Shown here: positions 36,990 through 48,083 of the stretch, piece after piece | Numbering within the stretch: position 1 is the stretch's first letter | Layout of the letters: each line of letters begins with the position of its first letter | Source: Erwinia sp. ErVv1 | Lineage (GTDB): Bacteria > Pseudomonadota > Gammaproteobacteria > Enterobacterales > Enterobacteriaceae | Length of the DNA: 64,000 nucleotides | Direction of reading: 5' to 3' | NCBI RefSeq assembly: GCF_900068895.1 | Contig: NZ_CDPK01000008.1 | Span: 111,286-175,285, forward strand | Translations under genes and position numbers: made by a program | The notes under the pieces: generated by a model | The model's database searches: none | The model's input: only the letters and a program-made list of their open reading frames with translations | Told to the model about the DNA's origin: nothing

Positions 36990-39653
36990 TTATGCCAGAC
37001 GCGGGTTGACTTTATCGGCATCAATATTGAATTTGGTGATCGCTTCTGCCACCACGCGCTTATCAATTTCACCGCGTTTAGCCAGTTCACCCAGCGCCGC
37101 CACCACCACGTAAGATGCATCCACTTCAAAGTGGTGACGCAGGTTTTCACGACTGTCAGAACGTCCGAAACCGTCGGTGCCCAGCACGCGATAATCGCTG
37201 GCTGGCATAAAGGTACGGATCTGCTCGGCAAACAGTTTCATATAGTCGGTTGAAGCCACGGCCGGTGCATCGCTCATGATCTGGGCAACGTAAGGCACGC
37301 GTGGCGCCTCGGTCGGATGCAGCATGTTCCAGCGCTCGCAGTCCTGACCGTCGCGGGCCAGCTCGGTGAACGAGGTCACGCTATAAACGTCAGAACCCAC
37401 ACCGTAGTCGTTTGCCAGAATCTGTGCCGCTTCACGGACGTGACGCAGAATAGAGCCGGAGCCCAGCAGCTGAACTTTACCTTTGTTCCCTTCTACCGTT
37501 TCCAGCTTGTAGATACCCTTACGGATACCCTCTTCCGCACCCTGCGGCATGGCAGGCATGTGGTAGTTTTCATTCAGGGTGGTAATGTAGTAGTAGACGT
37601 TTTCCTGCGCTTCGCCGTACATGCGTACCAGGCCGTCATGCATAATGACCGCAACTTCATAGGCATAGGCCGGATCGTAAGAGATACAGTTTGGAATGGT
37701 CAGCGACTGAATGTGGCTGTGACCATCTTCATGCTGTAGCCCTTCGCCATTCAGCGTGGTACGGCCAGAGGTGCCGCCAATCAGGAAGCCGCGAGCCTGC
37801 TGATCGCCAGCCGCCCAGCACAGGTCGCCAATACGCTGGAAACCGAACATGGAGTAGTAAATGTAGAACGGGATCATGGGCAGGTTGTTGGTGCTGTAAG
37901 ACGTTGCCGCCGCCAGCCAGGATGCGCCTGCGCCCAGTTCGTTAATCCCTTCCTGTAGGATCTGGCCTTTCTCGTCTTCTTTGTAGTAAGCAACCTGCTC
38001 ACGGTCCTGCGGCGTGTACTGCTGGCCGTTCGGGCTGTAGATACCAATCTGACGGAACAGACCTTCCATGCCGAAAGTACGCGCTTCATCCGCGATGATC
38101 GGCACCAGGCGATCTTTGATCGATTTGTTCTTCAGCATCACGTTCAGGGCACGAACAAACGCGATGGTGGTGGAGATCTCTTTATTCTGCTCTTCCAGCA
38201 GCGAGCGGAAATCTTCCAGCGTCGGCATCTCCAGCTTCTCGCTGAAGTTAGGCTGACGGCTTGGCAGGTAGCCGCCCAGCTTCTCGCGCTGGCTGTGCAG
38301 ATAGTTATACTCTTCGGAGCCTTTCTCAAAGGTAATGTACGGCAGTTTTTCAACGCCCGCATCGTCCACCGGCACGTTGAAGCGATCGCGGATGTAGCGA
38401 ACGCCATCCATGTTCATCTTCTTCACCTGGTGCGCGATGTTTTTACCTTCGGCAGTATCACCCATACCATAGCCTTTGATGGTATGCGCCAGAATCACCA
38501 CCGGCTTGCCTTTGGTATCCTGTGCTTTTTTCAGCGCTGCATAGATTTTCTTCGGATCGTGACCGCCACGGTTCAGCGCCCAAATCTCGGTGTCAGACAT
38601 ATCTTTAACCAGCTCTGCCGTCTCCGGATATTTACCGAAGAAGTGCTCGCGCACGTAAGCGCCATCGCGGGATTTAAAGGTCTGATAGTCGCCGTCAACG
38701 GTTTCGTTCATCAGCTGGATAAGCTTGCCGCTGGTATCTTTACGCAGCAGTTCATCCCAGCGACCGCCCCAGATAACCTTGATCACTTCCCAACCGGCGC
38801 CGCCAAAGATCCCGGCCAGTTCGTTGATGATCTTGCCGTTACCGGTGACCGGGCCATCCAGACGCTGGAGGTTACAGTTAATGATAAATACCAGGTTATC
38901 CAGCTTCTCACGGGTGGCAATGGTAATGGCGCCCTTTGATTCTGGCTCATCCATCTCGCCATCGCCCAGGAAGGCATAGACGGTTTGTTCGGCCGTATCT
39001 TTCAGACCGCGGTGCTCAAGATACTTCAGGAATTTAGCCTGGTAGATCGCGCCAATCGGGCCAAGGCCCATTGATACGGTCGGGAACTGCCAGAAATCAG
39101 GCATCAGTTTAGGATGCGGATAAGAGGAAAGACCCTTACCGTGAACTTCCTGGCGGAAGTTATTCATCTGGTCTTCCGTCAGGCGTCCTTCCAGGAAGGC
39201 ACGTGCATAAACGCCGGGGGAGATATGTCCCTGGAAATAGACCAGATCGCCGCCGTCTTTTTCGCTGCGCGCACGGAAGAAGTGGTTAAAGCACACTTCA
39301 TAAATAGTCGCAGAAGACTGGAAAGAGGACATATGTCCGCCCAGCTCCAGGTCTTTTTTCGAGGCGCGAAGAACGGTCATAATCGCGTTCCAGCGGATCG
39401 CCGAACGGATGCGGCGCTCAAGCGACGTATTGCCCGGATAGTCCGGCTCGTCTTCTACGGCAATAGAGTTAACATAGTTGCTGGCTCCAGCGCCCGCAGC
39501 CACTTTCACGCCACCTTTGCGTGCTTCGCTCATTACCTGATCGATCAGGAACTGTGCGCGCTCAACACCTTCTTCACGGATGACCGATTCGATCGCCTGT
39601 AGCCAGTCGCGGGTTTCGATCGGATCCACGTCATTGTGTAAACGTTCTGACAT
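36990..39653 (-). CDS. aceE: Pyruvate dehydrogenase E1 component
   Basis: 887 residues, homodimeric E1 type, full length. It decarboxylates pyruvate with thiamine diphosphate. The ThDP motif is visible as FLGDGEMDEPES followed by FIINCNLQRLDG, and the regulatory loop segment GKNIAHQVKKMNMDGVR is present. It is the first enzyme gene of the pdhR-aceE-aceF-lpd operon. Confidence 0.97.
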   Translation of the reverse strand: MSERLHNDVDPIETRDWLQAIESVIREEGVERAQFLIDQVMSEARKGGVKVAAGAGASNYVNSIAVEDEPDYPGNTSLERRIRSAIRWNAIMTVLRASKKDLELGGHMSSFQSSATIYEVCFNHFFRARSEKDGGDLVYFQGHISPGVYARAFLEGRLTEDQMNNFRQEVHGKGLSSYPHPKLMPDFWQFPTVSMGLGPIGAIYQAKFLKYLEHRGLKDTAEQTVYAFLGDGEMDEPESKGAITIATREKLDNLVFIINCNLQRLDGPVTGNGKIINELAGIFGGAGWEVIKVIWGGRWDELLRKDTSGKLIQLMNETVDGDYQTFKSRDGAYVREHFFGKYPETAELVKDMSDTEIWALNRGGHDPKKIYAALKKAQDTKGKPVVILAHTIKGYGMGDTAEGKNIAHQVKKMNMDGVRYIRDRFNVPVDDAGVEKLPYITFEKGSEEYNYLHSQREKLGGYLPSRQPNFSEKLEMPTLEDFRSLLEEQNKEISTTIAFVRALNVMLKNKSIKDRLVPIIADEARTFGMEGLFRQIGIYSPNGQQYTPQDREQVAYYKEDEKGQILQEGINELGAGASWLAAATSYSTNNLPMIPFYIYYSMFGFQRIGDLCWAAGDQQARGFLIGGTSGRTTLNGEGLQHEDGHSHIQSLTIPNCISYDPAYAYEVAVIMHDGLVRMYGEAQENVYYYITTLNENYHMPAMPQGAEEGIRKGIYKLETVEGNKGKVQLLGSGSILRHVREAAQILANDYGVGSDVYSVTSFTELARDGQDCERWNMLHPTEAPRVPYVAQIMSDAPAVASTDYMKLFAEQIRTFMPASDYRVLGTDGFGRSDSRENLRHHFEVDASYVVVAALGELAKRGEIDKRVVAEAITKFNIDADKVNPRLA

Positions 39654-39697
39654 GGGGGTATTCCTTATCTGTGTCTAATACGTTGAATTGTCTGGAG

Positions 39698-39739
39698 CCT
39701 GTCTCCCTGTGCTCTGTTTTCAAAGCACAGGGAGACAGG
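39698..39739. repeat. 16-bp perfect inverted repeat between pdhR and aceE
   Basis: CCTGTCTCCCTGTGCT (39698-39713) and its exact complement AGCACAGGGAGACAGG (39724-39739) flank a ten-base loop. It lies in the 120-base gap between the pdhR stop and the aceE start. There is no T-run on the minus strand after it. It may modulate read-through or message processing between the regulator and the enzyme genes. Confidence 0.85.
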
Positions 39740-39773
39740 TCCGTCGTTTTATGTGCCGCGTTATGTTTACGCG

Positions 39774-40538
39774 TTATTCCTTACGTTGCTGTAAACGTCG
39801 CAAGGAGCGCTCTCTTCGACTCTGCTCCCGACTTCTGTCCAGCAATATTTCCTCAATAAACGCCAGATGGCGATGTGAAGCTTCGCGCGCCTTTTCGGGC
39901 TCGCGGGCCACAATCGCCTCGAAAATTCTGGCGCGATGACCGCTCACTTTCGCCAGCATTTCGCGGCGGGAGTAGAGCAGTTCAAAATTCTGTCGCACGT
40001 TCTGTTCCAGCATTGGCCCCATACTGCGTAACAGATGCAGCAACACCACATTATGGGCGGCTTCTGTTACAGCAATTTGGTACTGCATCACCGCATCGGC
40101 TTCCGCGTCCAGATCGCCGCTGGCCTGAGCAGACTGAATCTGCACGTGACAGTGGCGGATGCGCACTAAATCCTCTTCCGTGCCGCGCAGGGCAGCATAG
40201 TACGCGGCGATCCCTTCCAGCGCGTGGCGCGTTTCCAGCAGGTCAAACTGAGATTCAGGATGACCGGCCAGAAGCTCAACAAGCGGATCGCTAAGGCTTT
40301 GCCACAGGTTGGTCTGGACGAAGGTGCCGCCGCCCTGTCGGCGCAGCAGCAGGCCTTTCGCTTCCAGACGCTGAATGGCCTCACGCAGAGAAGGTCGGGA
40401 AACATCGAACTGTTTAGCGAGCTCGCGCTCCGGGAGCAGTTTTTCGCCCGGACGCAGCGTCCCCTCCATAATGAGAGACTCAAGCTGTTGCTCGATAGCA
40501 TCGGAAAGCTTTGGTTGGCGGATTTTGCTGTAAGCCAT
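39774..40538 (-). CDS. pdhR: Pyruvate dehydrogenase complex repressor
   Basis: 254 residues from the ATG at 40538 ([20 protein letters not shown]), the E. coli length; the frame runs open upstream but through the operator. It is a GntR/FadR-type regulator: winged helix with [20 protein letters not shown] and an all-helical FCD effector domain. Pyruvate relieves its repression of aceEF-lpd. The C-terminus is very basic ([20 protein letters not shown]). Confidence 0.96.
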   Translation of the reverse strand: MAYSKIRQPKLSDAIEQQLESLIMEGTLRPGEKLLPERELAKQFDVSRPSLREAIQRLEAKGLLLRRQGGGTFVQTNLWQSLSDPLVELLAGHPESQFDLLETRHALEGIAAYYAALRGTEEDLVRIRHCHVQIQSAQASGDLDAEADAVMQYQIAVTEAAHNVVLLHLLRSMGPMLEQNVRQNFELLYSRREMLAKVSGHRARIFEAIVAREPEKAREASHRHLAFIEEILLDRSREQSRRERSLRRLQQRKE

Positions 40539-40567
40539 CATCCCTTCATCTGCTATTTGCCGGAGTA

Positions 40568-40584
40568 AATTGGTAATACCAATT
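40568..40584. promoter_or_regulatory. PdhR operator
   Basis: AATTGGTAATACCAATT is a perfect palindrome matching the known PdhR box (ATTGGTATNACCAAT). It lies 30-46 bases upstream of the pdhR start codon, where it allows autoregulation of the operon. Confidence 0.9.
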
Positions 40585-40938
40585 GCAAAAAGGTGTCCGT
40601 AAAGTAACAAAGTATTCACGTGATGTCCATATAGCAACCACCCGAAATCGGACCCTGGTCTCGTTTTCCTCATCGACCATAAGGGAATGCTATTCGTTAT
40701 TTCGATCCGTTTATGGCAGAAACTAAGGGGGCTGAGCCTGCTCTCGATTCGATCTTTCTTCTCACCGCAAAAGAAAGCGAGTGCATTGGCGGCTGCTTAT
40801 CATTATTCTTGTCGCCACGGTAGCATCAGGCTGATTTTAATTTGAATGAGACTGTATCAATTTAAATACGCTCTCTGTAAGCAACGGATTACAGAGTTAG
40901 CCTTTTGGTTAACAAAATAACGGATAACGAGGTTTACT
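40585..40938. other. pdhR-aroP divergent control region
   Basis: 354 bases without a gene, shared by the divergent pdhR and aroP promoters. Apart from the PdhR operator at its left border and the TyrR-like box near aroP, I see no further structured element. Confidence 0.5.
40873..40896. promoter_or_regulatory. Putative TyrR box upstream of aroP
   Basis: TGTAAGCAACGGATTACA (40876-40893) fits the TGTAA-N8-TTACA core of TyrR boxes and is extended to an 8-base perfect dyad CTCTGTAA/TTACAGAG. It lies 45 bases before the aroP start. aroP is a known TyrR target in E. coli. Confidence 0.7.
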
Positions 40939-42297
40939 ATGGAACAACAGCAGGGCGAGACGCTGAAGCGCGGGCTTAAAAACCGGCACATCCAGCTTAT
41001 CGCATTGGGCGGGGCCGTCGGGACAGGCCTTTTTCTGGGAATTGCAGACACGATCAGAATGGCTGGCCCCTCGGTGCTTTTGGGCTATGCCATCGGCGGC
41101 TTTATCGCCTTTATGATCATGCGCCAGCTGGGTGAAATGGTCGTGGAGGAGCCGGTTGCCGGTTCCTTCAGCCATTTTGCTTATAAATACTGGGGCAATT
41201 TCGCAGGCTTCGCCTCCGGCTGGAACTACTGGATCCTCTATGTACTGGTTGCCATGGCGGAACTGACCGCCGTAGGTAAATACATCCAGTACTGGTGGCC
41301 GGAGATCCCGACCTGGATCTCCGCGCTGGTATTCTTCTTTATCATCAATGCCATTAACCTGACTAACGTGAAAGTCTACGGCGAAATGGAGTTCTGGTTT
41401 TCCATCATCAAGGTGGCAGCGGTAATCGGCATGATCGTCTTTGGTGCGTGGCTGCTGTTTGGCGGTCACGCCGGGCCTGATGCCTCCGTTTCCAACCTCT
41501 GGGATCGGGGCGGCTTCTTCCCGAACGGCATCACCGGCATGGTAATGGCGATGGCGGTAATTATGTTCTCTTTCGGCGGGCTTGAGCTGGTGGGCATTAC
41601 CGCCGCGGAAGCGGACGATCCTGAAAAAAGTATCCCCAAAGCCACCAATCAGGTGCTGTACCGCATCCTGATTTTCTATATTGGCTCGCTGACGGTGTTA
41701 CTGTCGCTCTATCCCTGGACCAAAGTGATTGGTGGTGCCAGCCCGTTCGTGATGATTTTCCACGACCTGGGTGATTCCCTGGTCGCCAATGCGCTTAACG
41801 TCGTGATTCTGACTGCGGCCCTTTCGGTCTATAACAGCTGCGTCTATTGCAACAGCCGTATGCTTTTCGGACTGGCGCAGCAGGGCAATGGCCCTAAGGC
41901 GTTGATGAAGTTAGATGGTCGCGGCGTGCCGTTTGTCGCCATCGGCGTTTCTGCGGCGGCGACCGCCATTTGCGTCCTGATTAACTACCTGATGCCGGGG
42001 GAAGCTTTTGGTCTGCTGATGGCGCTGGTGGTCTCTGCCCTGGTGATTAACTGGGCGATGATCAGCCTGGCACATCTTAAGTTTCGCCGCAGGAAGGATG
42101 CACAGGGCGTTGAGACGCGTTTTAAGGCGCTGTTTTATCCCGTAGGAAACTGGATCTGCCTGCTATTTATGGCAGCAATTCTGGTCATTATGGCGGTAAC
42201 GCCCGGCATGGCGATTTCCGTCTGGCTGATCCCGGTCTGGATCGCTATTCTGGCGGTAGGTTTCATGCTGAAAAACCGGCTGCAAAAAGCCGGATGA
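40939..42297 (+). CDS. aroP: Aromatic amino acid permease
   Basis: 452 residues, APC-superfamily transporter with 12 predicted membrane segments. The N-terminal LKRGLKNRHIQLIALGGAVG and the stretch EEPVAGSFSHFAYKYWG are nearly identical to E. coli AroP, which imports Phe, Tyr and Trp by proton symport. It is divergent from pdhR, the E. coli arrangement. A GC-rich hairpin follows. Confidence 0.94.
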   Translation: MEQQQGETLKRGLKNRHIQLIALGGAVGTGLFLGIADTIRMAGPSVLLGYAIGGFIAFMIMRQLGEMVVEEPVAGSFSHFAYKYWGNFAGFASGWNYWILYVLVAMAELTAVGKYIQYWWPEIPTWISALVFFFIINAINLTNVKVYGEMEFWFSIIKVAAVIGMIVFGAWLLFGGHAGPDASVSNLWDRGGFFPNGITGMVMAMAVIMFSFGGLELVGITAAEADDPEKSIPKATNQVLYRILIFYIGSLTVLLSLYPWTKVIGGASPFVMIFHDLGDSLVANALNVVILTAALSVYNSCVYCNSRMLFGLAQQGNGPKALMKLDGRGVPFVAIGVSAAATAICVLINYLMPGEAFGLLMALVVSALVINWAMISLAHLKFRRRKDAQGVETRFKALFYPVGNWICLLFMAAILVIMAVTPGMAISVWLIPVWIAILAVGFMLKNRLQKAG

Positions 42298-42306
42298 TAT
42301 AACACG

Positions 42307-42326
42307 GCCGGGCCGACAGGCCCGGC
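42307..42326 (+). terminator. GC-rich hairpin after aroP
   Basis: GCCGGGCC (42307-42314), loop GACA, GGCCCGGC (42319-42326) form a perfect 8-bp stem ten bases after the aroP stop. There is little T-run afterwards. Confidence 0.65.
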
Positions 42327-42540
42327 GATTCACACCGCCCGTCGGCACGCTGTTTTCCCGATCTTTATCCTGCCCTGCTTATCAATATCCCCTTCGCGAT
42401 CCGCCCGCCCGGCTAAGTGTTATCCTTCTCACACTTTCCTGTCCACAGCCTTTTCGTCCATGTCTGTGACGCATTCAGCCAGCGTAAGTCTGTGCTGTTG
42501 CATAAATAATGCCTGCTAAGATTCAGACGGAGAAATATCC

Positions 42541-43950
42541 ATGAATGGCACGGCGCTTTCAATCAAAGAGAAACTGGGATACGGGATGGGCGATGCCGGC
42601 TGTAATATGATCGGCGGCGCAATCATGCTGTTTCTTAACTATTTCTATACGGATGTTTTCGGACTGGCACCGGCGCTGGTCGGGGTATTACTGCTGTCGG
42701 TCAGGGTGGTGGATGCGGTCACCGACCCCATAATGGGCGCTATTGCCGACCGTACGCAAAGCCGCTGGGGTCGCTTTCGCCCCTGGCTACTGTGGATATC
42801 GCTTCCCTACGTGCTGTTCAGCGTGTTGATGTTCACCACGCCGGACTGGACCTATGACAATAAGGTTATTTACGCTTTCGCCACCTATTTCCTGATGTCG
42901 CTCACCTATACCGCCATCAATATCCCCTACTGCTCCCTTGGCGGCGTCATCACCAACGATCCGGGTGAACGCGTCTCCTGCCAGTCGTGGCGATTTGTGA
43001 TGGTCGGCGTGGCAACCCTGATCCTCTCCCTGACGCTGCTGCCGATGGCCGAATGGTTTGGCGGCGAAGATAAAGCGCGTGGCTATCAGATGGCGATGAG
43101 CGTGCTGGCGCTCATTGGCCTGTGCATGTTCTTATTTTGTTTCGCGACGGTACGCGAGCGCATTCGCCCGGCAGTGCCGAGCAACGACGATCTGCGAGCC
43201 GACCTGAGGGACGTTTGGAAAAACGACCAGTGGGTTCGCATTCTGCTGCTGACCTTTTGCAACGTCTGCCCCGGCTTTATCCGCATGGCGGCCACCATGT
43301 ATTACGTCACCTGGGTTATGGGACAGAGTACGCACTTTGCTACGCTGTTTATCAGCCTCGGGGTAATCGGCATGATGATCGGCAGCACGCTGGCTAAAGT
43401 CCTTACGGACCGCTGGTGCAAGCTTAAGGTTTTTTTCTGGACCAACATCGTGCTGGCGATTTTCTCCAGCGGATTCTACTTCCTCGATCCGCAGGCTACC
43501 CTGCTGGTGGTGGTGATGTACTTTGTACTGAACATCCTGCATCAAATCCCTTCCCCACTGCACTGGTCGCTGATGGCCGACGTGGATGATTATGGCGAAT
43601 GGAAAACCGGCAAGCGCATTACCGGCATCAGCTTTTCGGGAAACCTGTTCTTTCTTAAGGTTGGCCTGGCCGTGGCCGGTGCAATGGTCGGTTTCCTTCT
43701 TTCATGGTATGGCTACAGCGCTGGCGCCAAAGCCCAAAGCCCGGAAGCGCTCAACGGCATCGTACTGCTCTTCACCGTGATCCCAGGCGTGGGCTACCTT
43801 ATTACTGCTGGCGTGGTCAGGTTATTGAAGGTTGACAGGAAAATGATGCAGCGTATCCAGCTTGAGCTGGAAAAACGCCGCCATAATTTTCAGGAACTCA
43901 ACGACTACCGCGACGGTAAAGCCACGATTAAACCGGAAGGAACTGCATAA
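42541..43950 (+). CDS. GPH-family glycoside:cation symporter (YicJ-like)
   Basis: 469 residues, 12 membrane segments, closely similar to E. coli YicJ: YGMGDAGCNMIGGAIMLF at the start, DAVTDPIMGAIADRTQSRWG in the loop, WSLMADVDDYGEWKTGKRIT in the second half. The GPH family imports glycosides or short oligosaccharides with a cation. GGAG precedes the ATG. Its stop overlaps the start of the GH43 gene (TAATG), so transporter and hydrolase act together. The pair is inserted between aroP and ampE, which are adjacent in E. coli. Confidence 0.9.
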   Translation: MNGTALSIKEKLGYGMGDAGCNMIGGAIMLFLNYFYTDVFGLAPALVGVLLLSVRVVDAVTDPIMGAIADRTQSRWGRFRPWLLWISLPYVLFSVLMFTTPDWTYDNKVIYAFATYFLMSLTYTAINIPYCSLGGVITNDPGERVSCQSWRFVMVGVATLILSLTLLPMAEWFGGEDKARGYQMAMSVLALIGLCMFLFCFATVRERIRPAVPSNDDLRADLRDVWKNDQWVRILLLTFCNVCPGFIRMAATMYYVTWVMGQSTHFATLFISLGVIGMMIGSTLAKVLTDRWCKLKVFFWTNIVLAIFSSGFYFLDPQATLLVVVMYFVLNILHQIPSPLHWSLMADVDDYGEWKTGKRITGISFSGNLFFLKVGLAVAGAMVGFLLSWYGYSAGAKAQSPEALNGIVLLFTVIPGVGYLITAGVVRLLKVDRKMMQRIQLELEKRRHNFQELNDYRDGKATIKPEGTA

Positions 43951-44924
43951 TGACGCTAAACCGCTGGCCAAACCCGCTGATAGAACAGCGCGCCGACCCT
44001 TTTATTCTGCATGTCGATAACACCTGGTACTTTATCGCCTCGGTTCCCGAGTATGACCGGCTGGAGATCCGCCGCGCCAGCACGCTGACCGGGCTGGCCG
44101 ACGCCGAACCGGTTGTGGTATGGCGCAAACATTCTCAGGGTCCAATGAGCGAGTTGATCTGGGCACCTGAGTTGCATCGAATTGATGGCACCTGGATTAT
44201 CTACTTCGCGGCTGCACCGACCCGCACGATTAAGGACGGGCTGTTTCAGCACCGGATGTTCGCCCTTGCCTGTACGTCAGAGGATCCGCTCAGCGGAGAA
44301 TGGCGCGAGTGCGGGCAGATCAGGGTCCCGATCGACAGCTTCGCGCTGGATGCCACCCATTTCGTTCATCAGGGGAAAAACTGGTATCTGTGGGCACAGA
44401 AAGATCCGCAGATTCCCGGCAACTCTAACCTCTATCTGGCGGAGCTGGATTCCCCCTGGTCAATCAAAGGCGAGCCGGTCATGCTGAGCAAGCCGGAGTA
44501 TGACTGGGAGTGCAGAGGCTTCAGCGTAAACGAAGGACCGGCGGCCATTCGTCATGGCAACCGGCTATTTGTCAGTTACTCCGCCAGCGCCACCGATGAA
44601 AATTACTGTATGGGTCTGCTGTGGATCGACGCGGAGGCCGATCCCCTGATAGCCGCTAACTGGCAGAAATCGCCCATTCCGGTTTTCACCACCAGCTGGG
44701 AAAACCAGCAGTACGGGCCAGGCCACAACAGCTTCACCGTTTCCGAAACCGGCGAAGATCTGCTGGTTTATCACGCACGTAACTATACGGAAATCGAAGG
44801 TGACCCACTTTACGATCCCAACCGCCATACGCGCATCAAAAGCTTCGGCTGGGAGAACGGGCTGCCGGTATTTGGCATTCCCCCTGCGGATGACACGTCA
44901 AACCAGCGTGCCGTAAATCGTTAG
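43950..44924 (+). CDS. Glycoside hydrolase family 43 (arabinosidase/xylosidase type)
   Basis: 324 residues, five-bladed beta-propeller type, no signal peptide, so cytoplasmic. The GH43 catalytic triad is recognisable: Asp in EQRADPFIL (general base), Asp in FALDATHFV (pKa modulator) and Glu in FSVNEGPAA (general acid). The sequence around [17 protein letters not shown] is typical of the arabinofuranosidase-like subgroups. It probably removes arabinose or xylose from short plant-derived oligosaccharides imported by the upstream symporter. The exact sugar cannot be decided here. Confidence 0.88.
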   Translation: MTLNRWPNPLIEQRADPFILHVDNTWYFIASVPEYDRLEIRRASTLTGLADAEPVVVWRKHSQGPMSELIWAPELHRIDGTWIIYFAAAPTRTIKDGLFQHRMFALACTSEDPLSGEWRECGQIRVPIDSFALDATHFVHQGKNWYLWAQKDPQIPGNSNLYLAELDSPWSIKGEPVMLSKPEYDWECRGFSVNEGPAAIRHGNRLFVSYSASATDENYCMGLLWIDAEADPLIAANWQKSPIPVFTTSWENQQYGPGHNSFTVSETGEDLLVYHARNYTEIEGDPLYDPNRHTRIKSFGWENGLPVFGIPPADDTSNQRAVNR

Positions 44925-45752
44925 CAGCGCCACCACCACCACCACCACCAGCGACACCTTTTTAGCGAGGGATACCGCTACGCGAGGCGTTTCGACCTTA
45001 TCATTGTGCGGATCGCGGGAAAGGGAAAACTGCGCCAGCCGCGTCAGTACCTGGTACTGGGACGTATGCCTGTCGGTCAGGGAGGCAAACCAGGCGGGTA
45101 GCGCGCGCTCCCCGTGTCCTAACAGCGCATAGGCGACCCCGGCCAGGCGAACCGGAAGCCAGTCAACAACGTGGAGGATGGCATCTACACCCGACTGGGA
45201 TCGCTCCAGGGGCGAGTGGTGGCGGGCCAGCCAGCTTTGCCAGGCGCGGAGAAACGCATAGCCGACCAGCAGCACCGGCCCCCAGGGGCCGCCTACTACA
45301 AACCAGAACAGCGGGGCCAGATAATAGCGAAAGTTAATCCACAGCAGCGCGTTTTGTAGCTCGCGAAGATATTCGCGCTCATCGCAATCATTCGGGATAC
45401 CGTGGATGAGCGTCAGCTCTTCGGCCATCGCGTTATGTGCGCGGGTGTCGTTGCGGCTGGCGGCTTTGAGGTAAGCATGATAATGCAGGCGCACCGAACC
45501 GGCACCAATGCAGAGCAGCCCAACCGCTATCCAGAACAGCAGCTGCGGCACGCCAAAAAACAGTCCCTTCAGCCCCAGTAAACAGACGACGATAATCGCC
45601 ATCGCAACTACAGTCATCAGCAGCGTTCGCAGCAGAGAAAAACGCTGCCGCCCGCGGAACAGCGCCGCAAGATAATGATCCAGCTGCCAGTGTTCGCCCA
45701 TCTTGAAAATGCGCTCCCATCCCAGCACCAACAGCAAACTAAACAGCGTCAT
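44898..45752 (-). CDS. ampE: Inner membrane protein AmpE
   Basis: 284 residues, identical in length to E. coli AmpE. It has about four membrane segments and an HYHAYL...SRNDTRAHN stretch conserved in the family. It is proposed to act as a sensory transducer with AmpD in beta-lactamase induction, but its biochemical role is open. It starts five bases after ampD. Its 3' end overlaps the end of the convergent GH43 gene by 27 bases, a sign that the sugar module was inserted tightly against it. Confidence 0.93.
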   Translation of the reverse strand: MTLFSLLLVLGWERIFKMGEHWQLDHYLAALFRGRQRFSLLRTLLMTVVAMAIIVVCLLGLKGLFFGVPQLLFWIAVGLLCIGAGSVRLHYHAYLKAASRNDTRAHNAMAEELTLIHGIPNDCDEREYLRELQNALLWINFRYYLAPLFWFVVGGPWGPVLLVGYAFLRAWQSWLARHHSPLERSQSGVDAILHVVDWLPVRLAGVAYALLGHGERALPAWFASLTDRHTSQYQVLTRLAQFSLSRDPHNDKVETPRVAVSLAKKVSLVVVVVVALLTIYGTLV

Positions 45753-45757
45753 GCCCG

Positions 45758-46327
45758 TTACTCCTCCACAGGGAAATGTCTGGAACGCTTAACCTGCGTC
45801 GCATGGAATCTGGCCCAGTCAAACGCAGGACCGGGATCGGTTTTCCGCTCGGGTGCGATATCGCTGTGCCCGGTAATATTTTCAGCAATGGCCGGGTAGC
45901 GTTCAATCAGCAGCGCCGTCACCGCCTGCAGTGACGCATACTGTTCGTCGGTATAGGGCTGAACGTCAGTTCCTTCCAGTTCAATACCAATAGAGAAATC
46001 ATTGCAGGCCTCCCGTCCCTGATAGCATGAGACCCCTGCATGCCAGGCGCGAAGGTGAAAGGGAACGTACTGCACGATCTCACCGTCCCGGCGGATCAGG
46101 CAGTGTGCCGACACCTTCAGTGCGGCAATCCCGGCAAAATAAGGATGTGCATCCGCATCAAGCGTACCGGTAAATAAGGCATCTATCCACGGGCCACCGA
46201 ATTCCCCCGGCGGCAGGCTGATATTATGGATAACCAGCAGCGTTGGCGCCTCCTGGTCTGGCCGTTCATTGAAATGTGGCGAGGGAACCCGCTTCACTCC
46301 GGCGATCCAGCCCGCTTGCAGCTGCAT
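45758..46327 (-). CDS. ampD: 1,6-anhydro-N-acetylmuramyl-L-alanine amidase AmpD
   Basis: 189 residues. It is a zinc amidase of the cytoplasmic peptidoglycan recycling pathway that removes the peptide from anhydromuropeptides. The zinc ligands are present: His in [10 protein letters not shown], His in [10 protein letters not shown] and Asp in [10 protein letters not shown]. The operon ampD-ampE is divergent from nadC, as in E. coli. Confidence 0.96.
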   Translation of the reverse strand: MQLQAGWIAGVKRVPSPHFNERPDQEAPTLLVIHNISLPPGEFGGPWIDALFTGTLDADAHPYFAGIAALKVSAHCLIRRDGEIVQYVPFHLRAWHAGVSCYQGREACNDFSIGIELEGTDVQPYTDEQYASLQAVTALLIERYPAIAENITGHSDIAPERKTDPGPAFDWARFHATQVKRSRHFPVEE

Positions 46328-46364
46328 ACCTGACTCTCCTTTAATCCAGTAACGCCCAGATTAG

Positions 46365-47423
<1,059 letters not shown>

Positions 47424-47438
47424 TCCTCCTGCATTCTA

Positions 47439-47464
47439 CCCCTCTTCGGGCCGCCGAAGAGGGG
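47439..47464 (+). terminator. Terminator hairpin of nadC
   Basis: CCCCTCTTCGG (47439-47449) and CCGAAGAGGGG (47454-47464) form a perfect 11-bp stem with a four-base loop, 15 bases after the nadC stop. Confidence 0.8.
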
Positions 47465-47630
47465 GGCACCCTCTTTAATCTTCTCTTTGCGCGCTGCCTT
47501 CCCTTTTTTTTGAACCCTCATGTAACGTCGAAAACATATCCAGACCCGCTTTCAGGATCCAGGACCTTTAGGTAGTCAGGCTTTTTTGCCGGTATTACGC
47601 TTCCCTCCACACCACCGAAGGAGAGATGCA

Positions 47631-48083
47631 ATGGAACAGCAACAAGGATTTACCCTGATAGAATTGATGATTGTCATCGCTATCGTCGCTATTTTAAGTG
47701 CCATCGGCATACCGACTTATCAGAACTACCTGCAAAAAGCCGCGCTAACCGACATGCTGCAAACCGCCATGCCTTATAAAACCGCCGTCGAGCTGTGCGC
47801 GCTTGAGCATGGCGGGCCCGTTAACTGTTCAGAGGGCGTTAATGGCGTACCCGCGGGTAAAGGCTCGCGCTATGTTGCTAAGGTTGCGGTCCAGGCGGGT
47901 ACAATCACCCTTACCGGGCAGGAGAGCCTTTCCAGTCTGAACGTGGTAATGACCCCACGGTGGCTGGAGTCCGAAGGGCTAATGAACTGGCGTCGCAGCT
48001 GCACCAGTCAGCAGTCAGCCCTCAAAGAAGCCTGTGAAAGCCTGTTCCGCTTTCATGATGAGGATGCGGGAGAGCTGAAATGA
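47631..48083 (+). CDS. ppdD: Prepilin PpdD (type IV major pilin-like)
   Basis: 150 residues from the ATG at 47631 behind AAGGAGAG. The type IV prepilin leader is MEQQQG, cut before Phe, followed by the hydrophobic helix FTLIELMIVIAIVAILSAIG with Glu5 of the mature protein. Two late cysteines (SCTSQQ and EACESL) fit the disulfide loop of pilins. It is the first gene of ppdD-hofB-hofC; full pilus assembly also needs genes elsewhere. Confidence 0.93.
   Translation: MEQQQGFTLIELMIVIAIVAILSAIGIPTYQNYLQKAALTDMLQTAMPYKTAVELCALEHGGPVNCSEGVNGVPAGKGSRYVAKVAVQAGTITLTGQESLSSLNVVMTPRWLESEGLMNWRRSCTSQQSALKEACESLFRFHDEDAGELK

Noticed and set aside
36168..37253. 361-residue Ser/Thr-rich frame opposite aceF, looking like a repetitive surface protein
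   Set aside because: The repeats are simply the complement of the three lipoyl domains and Ala-rich linkers of aceF.
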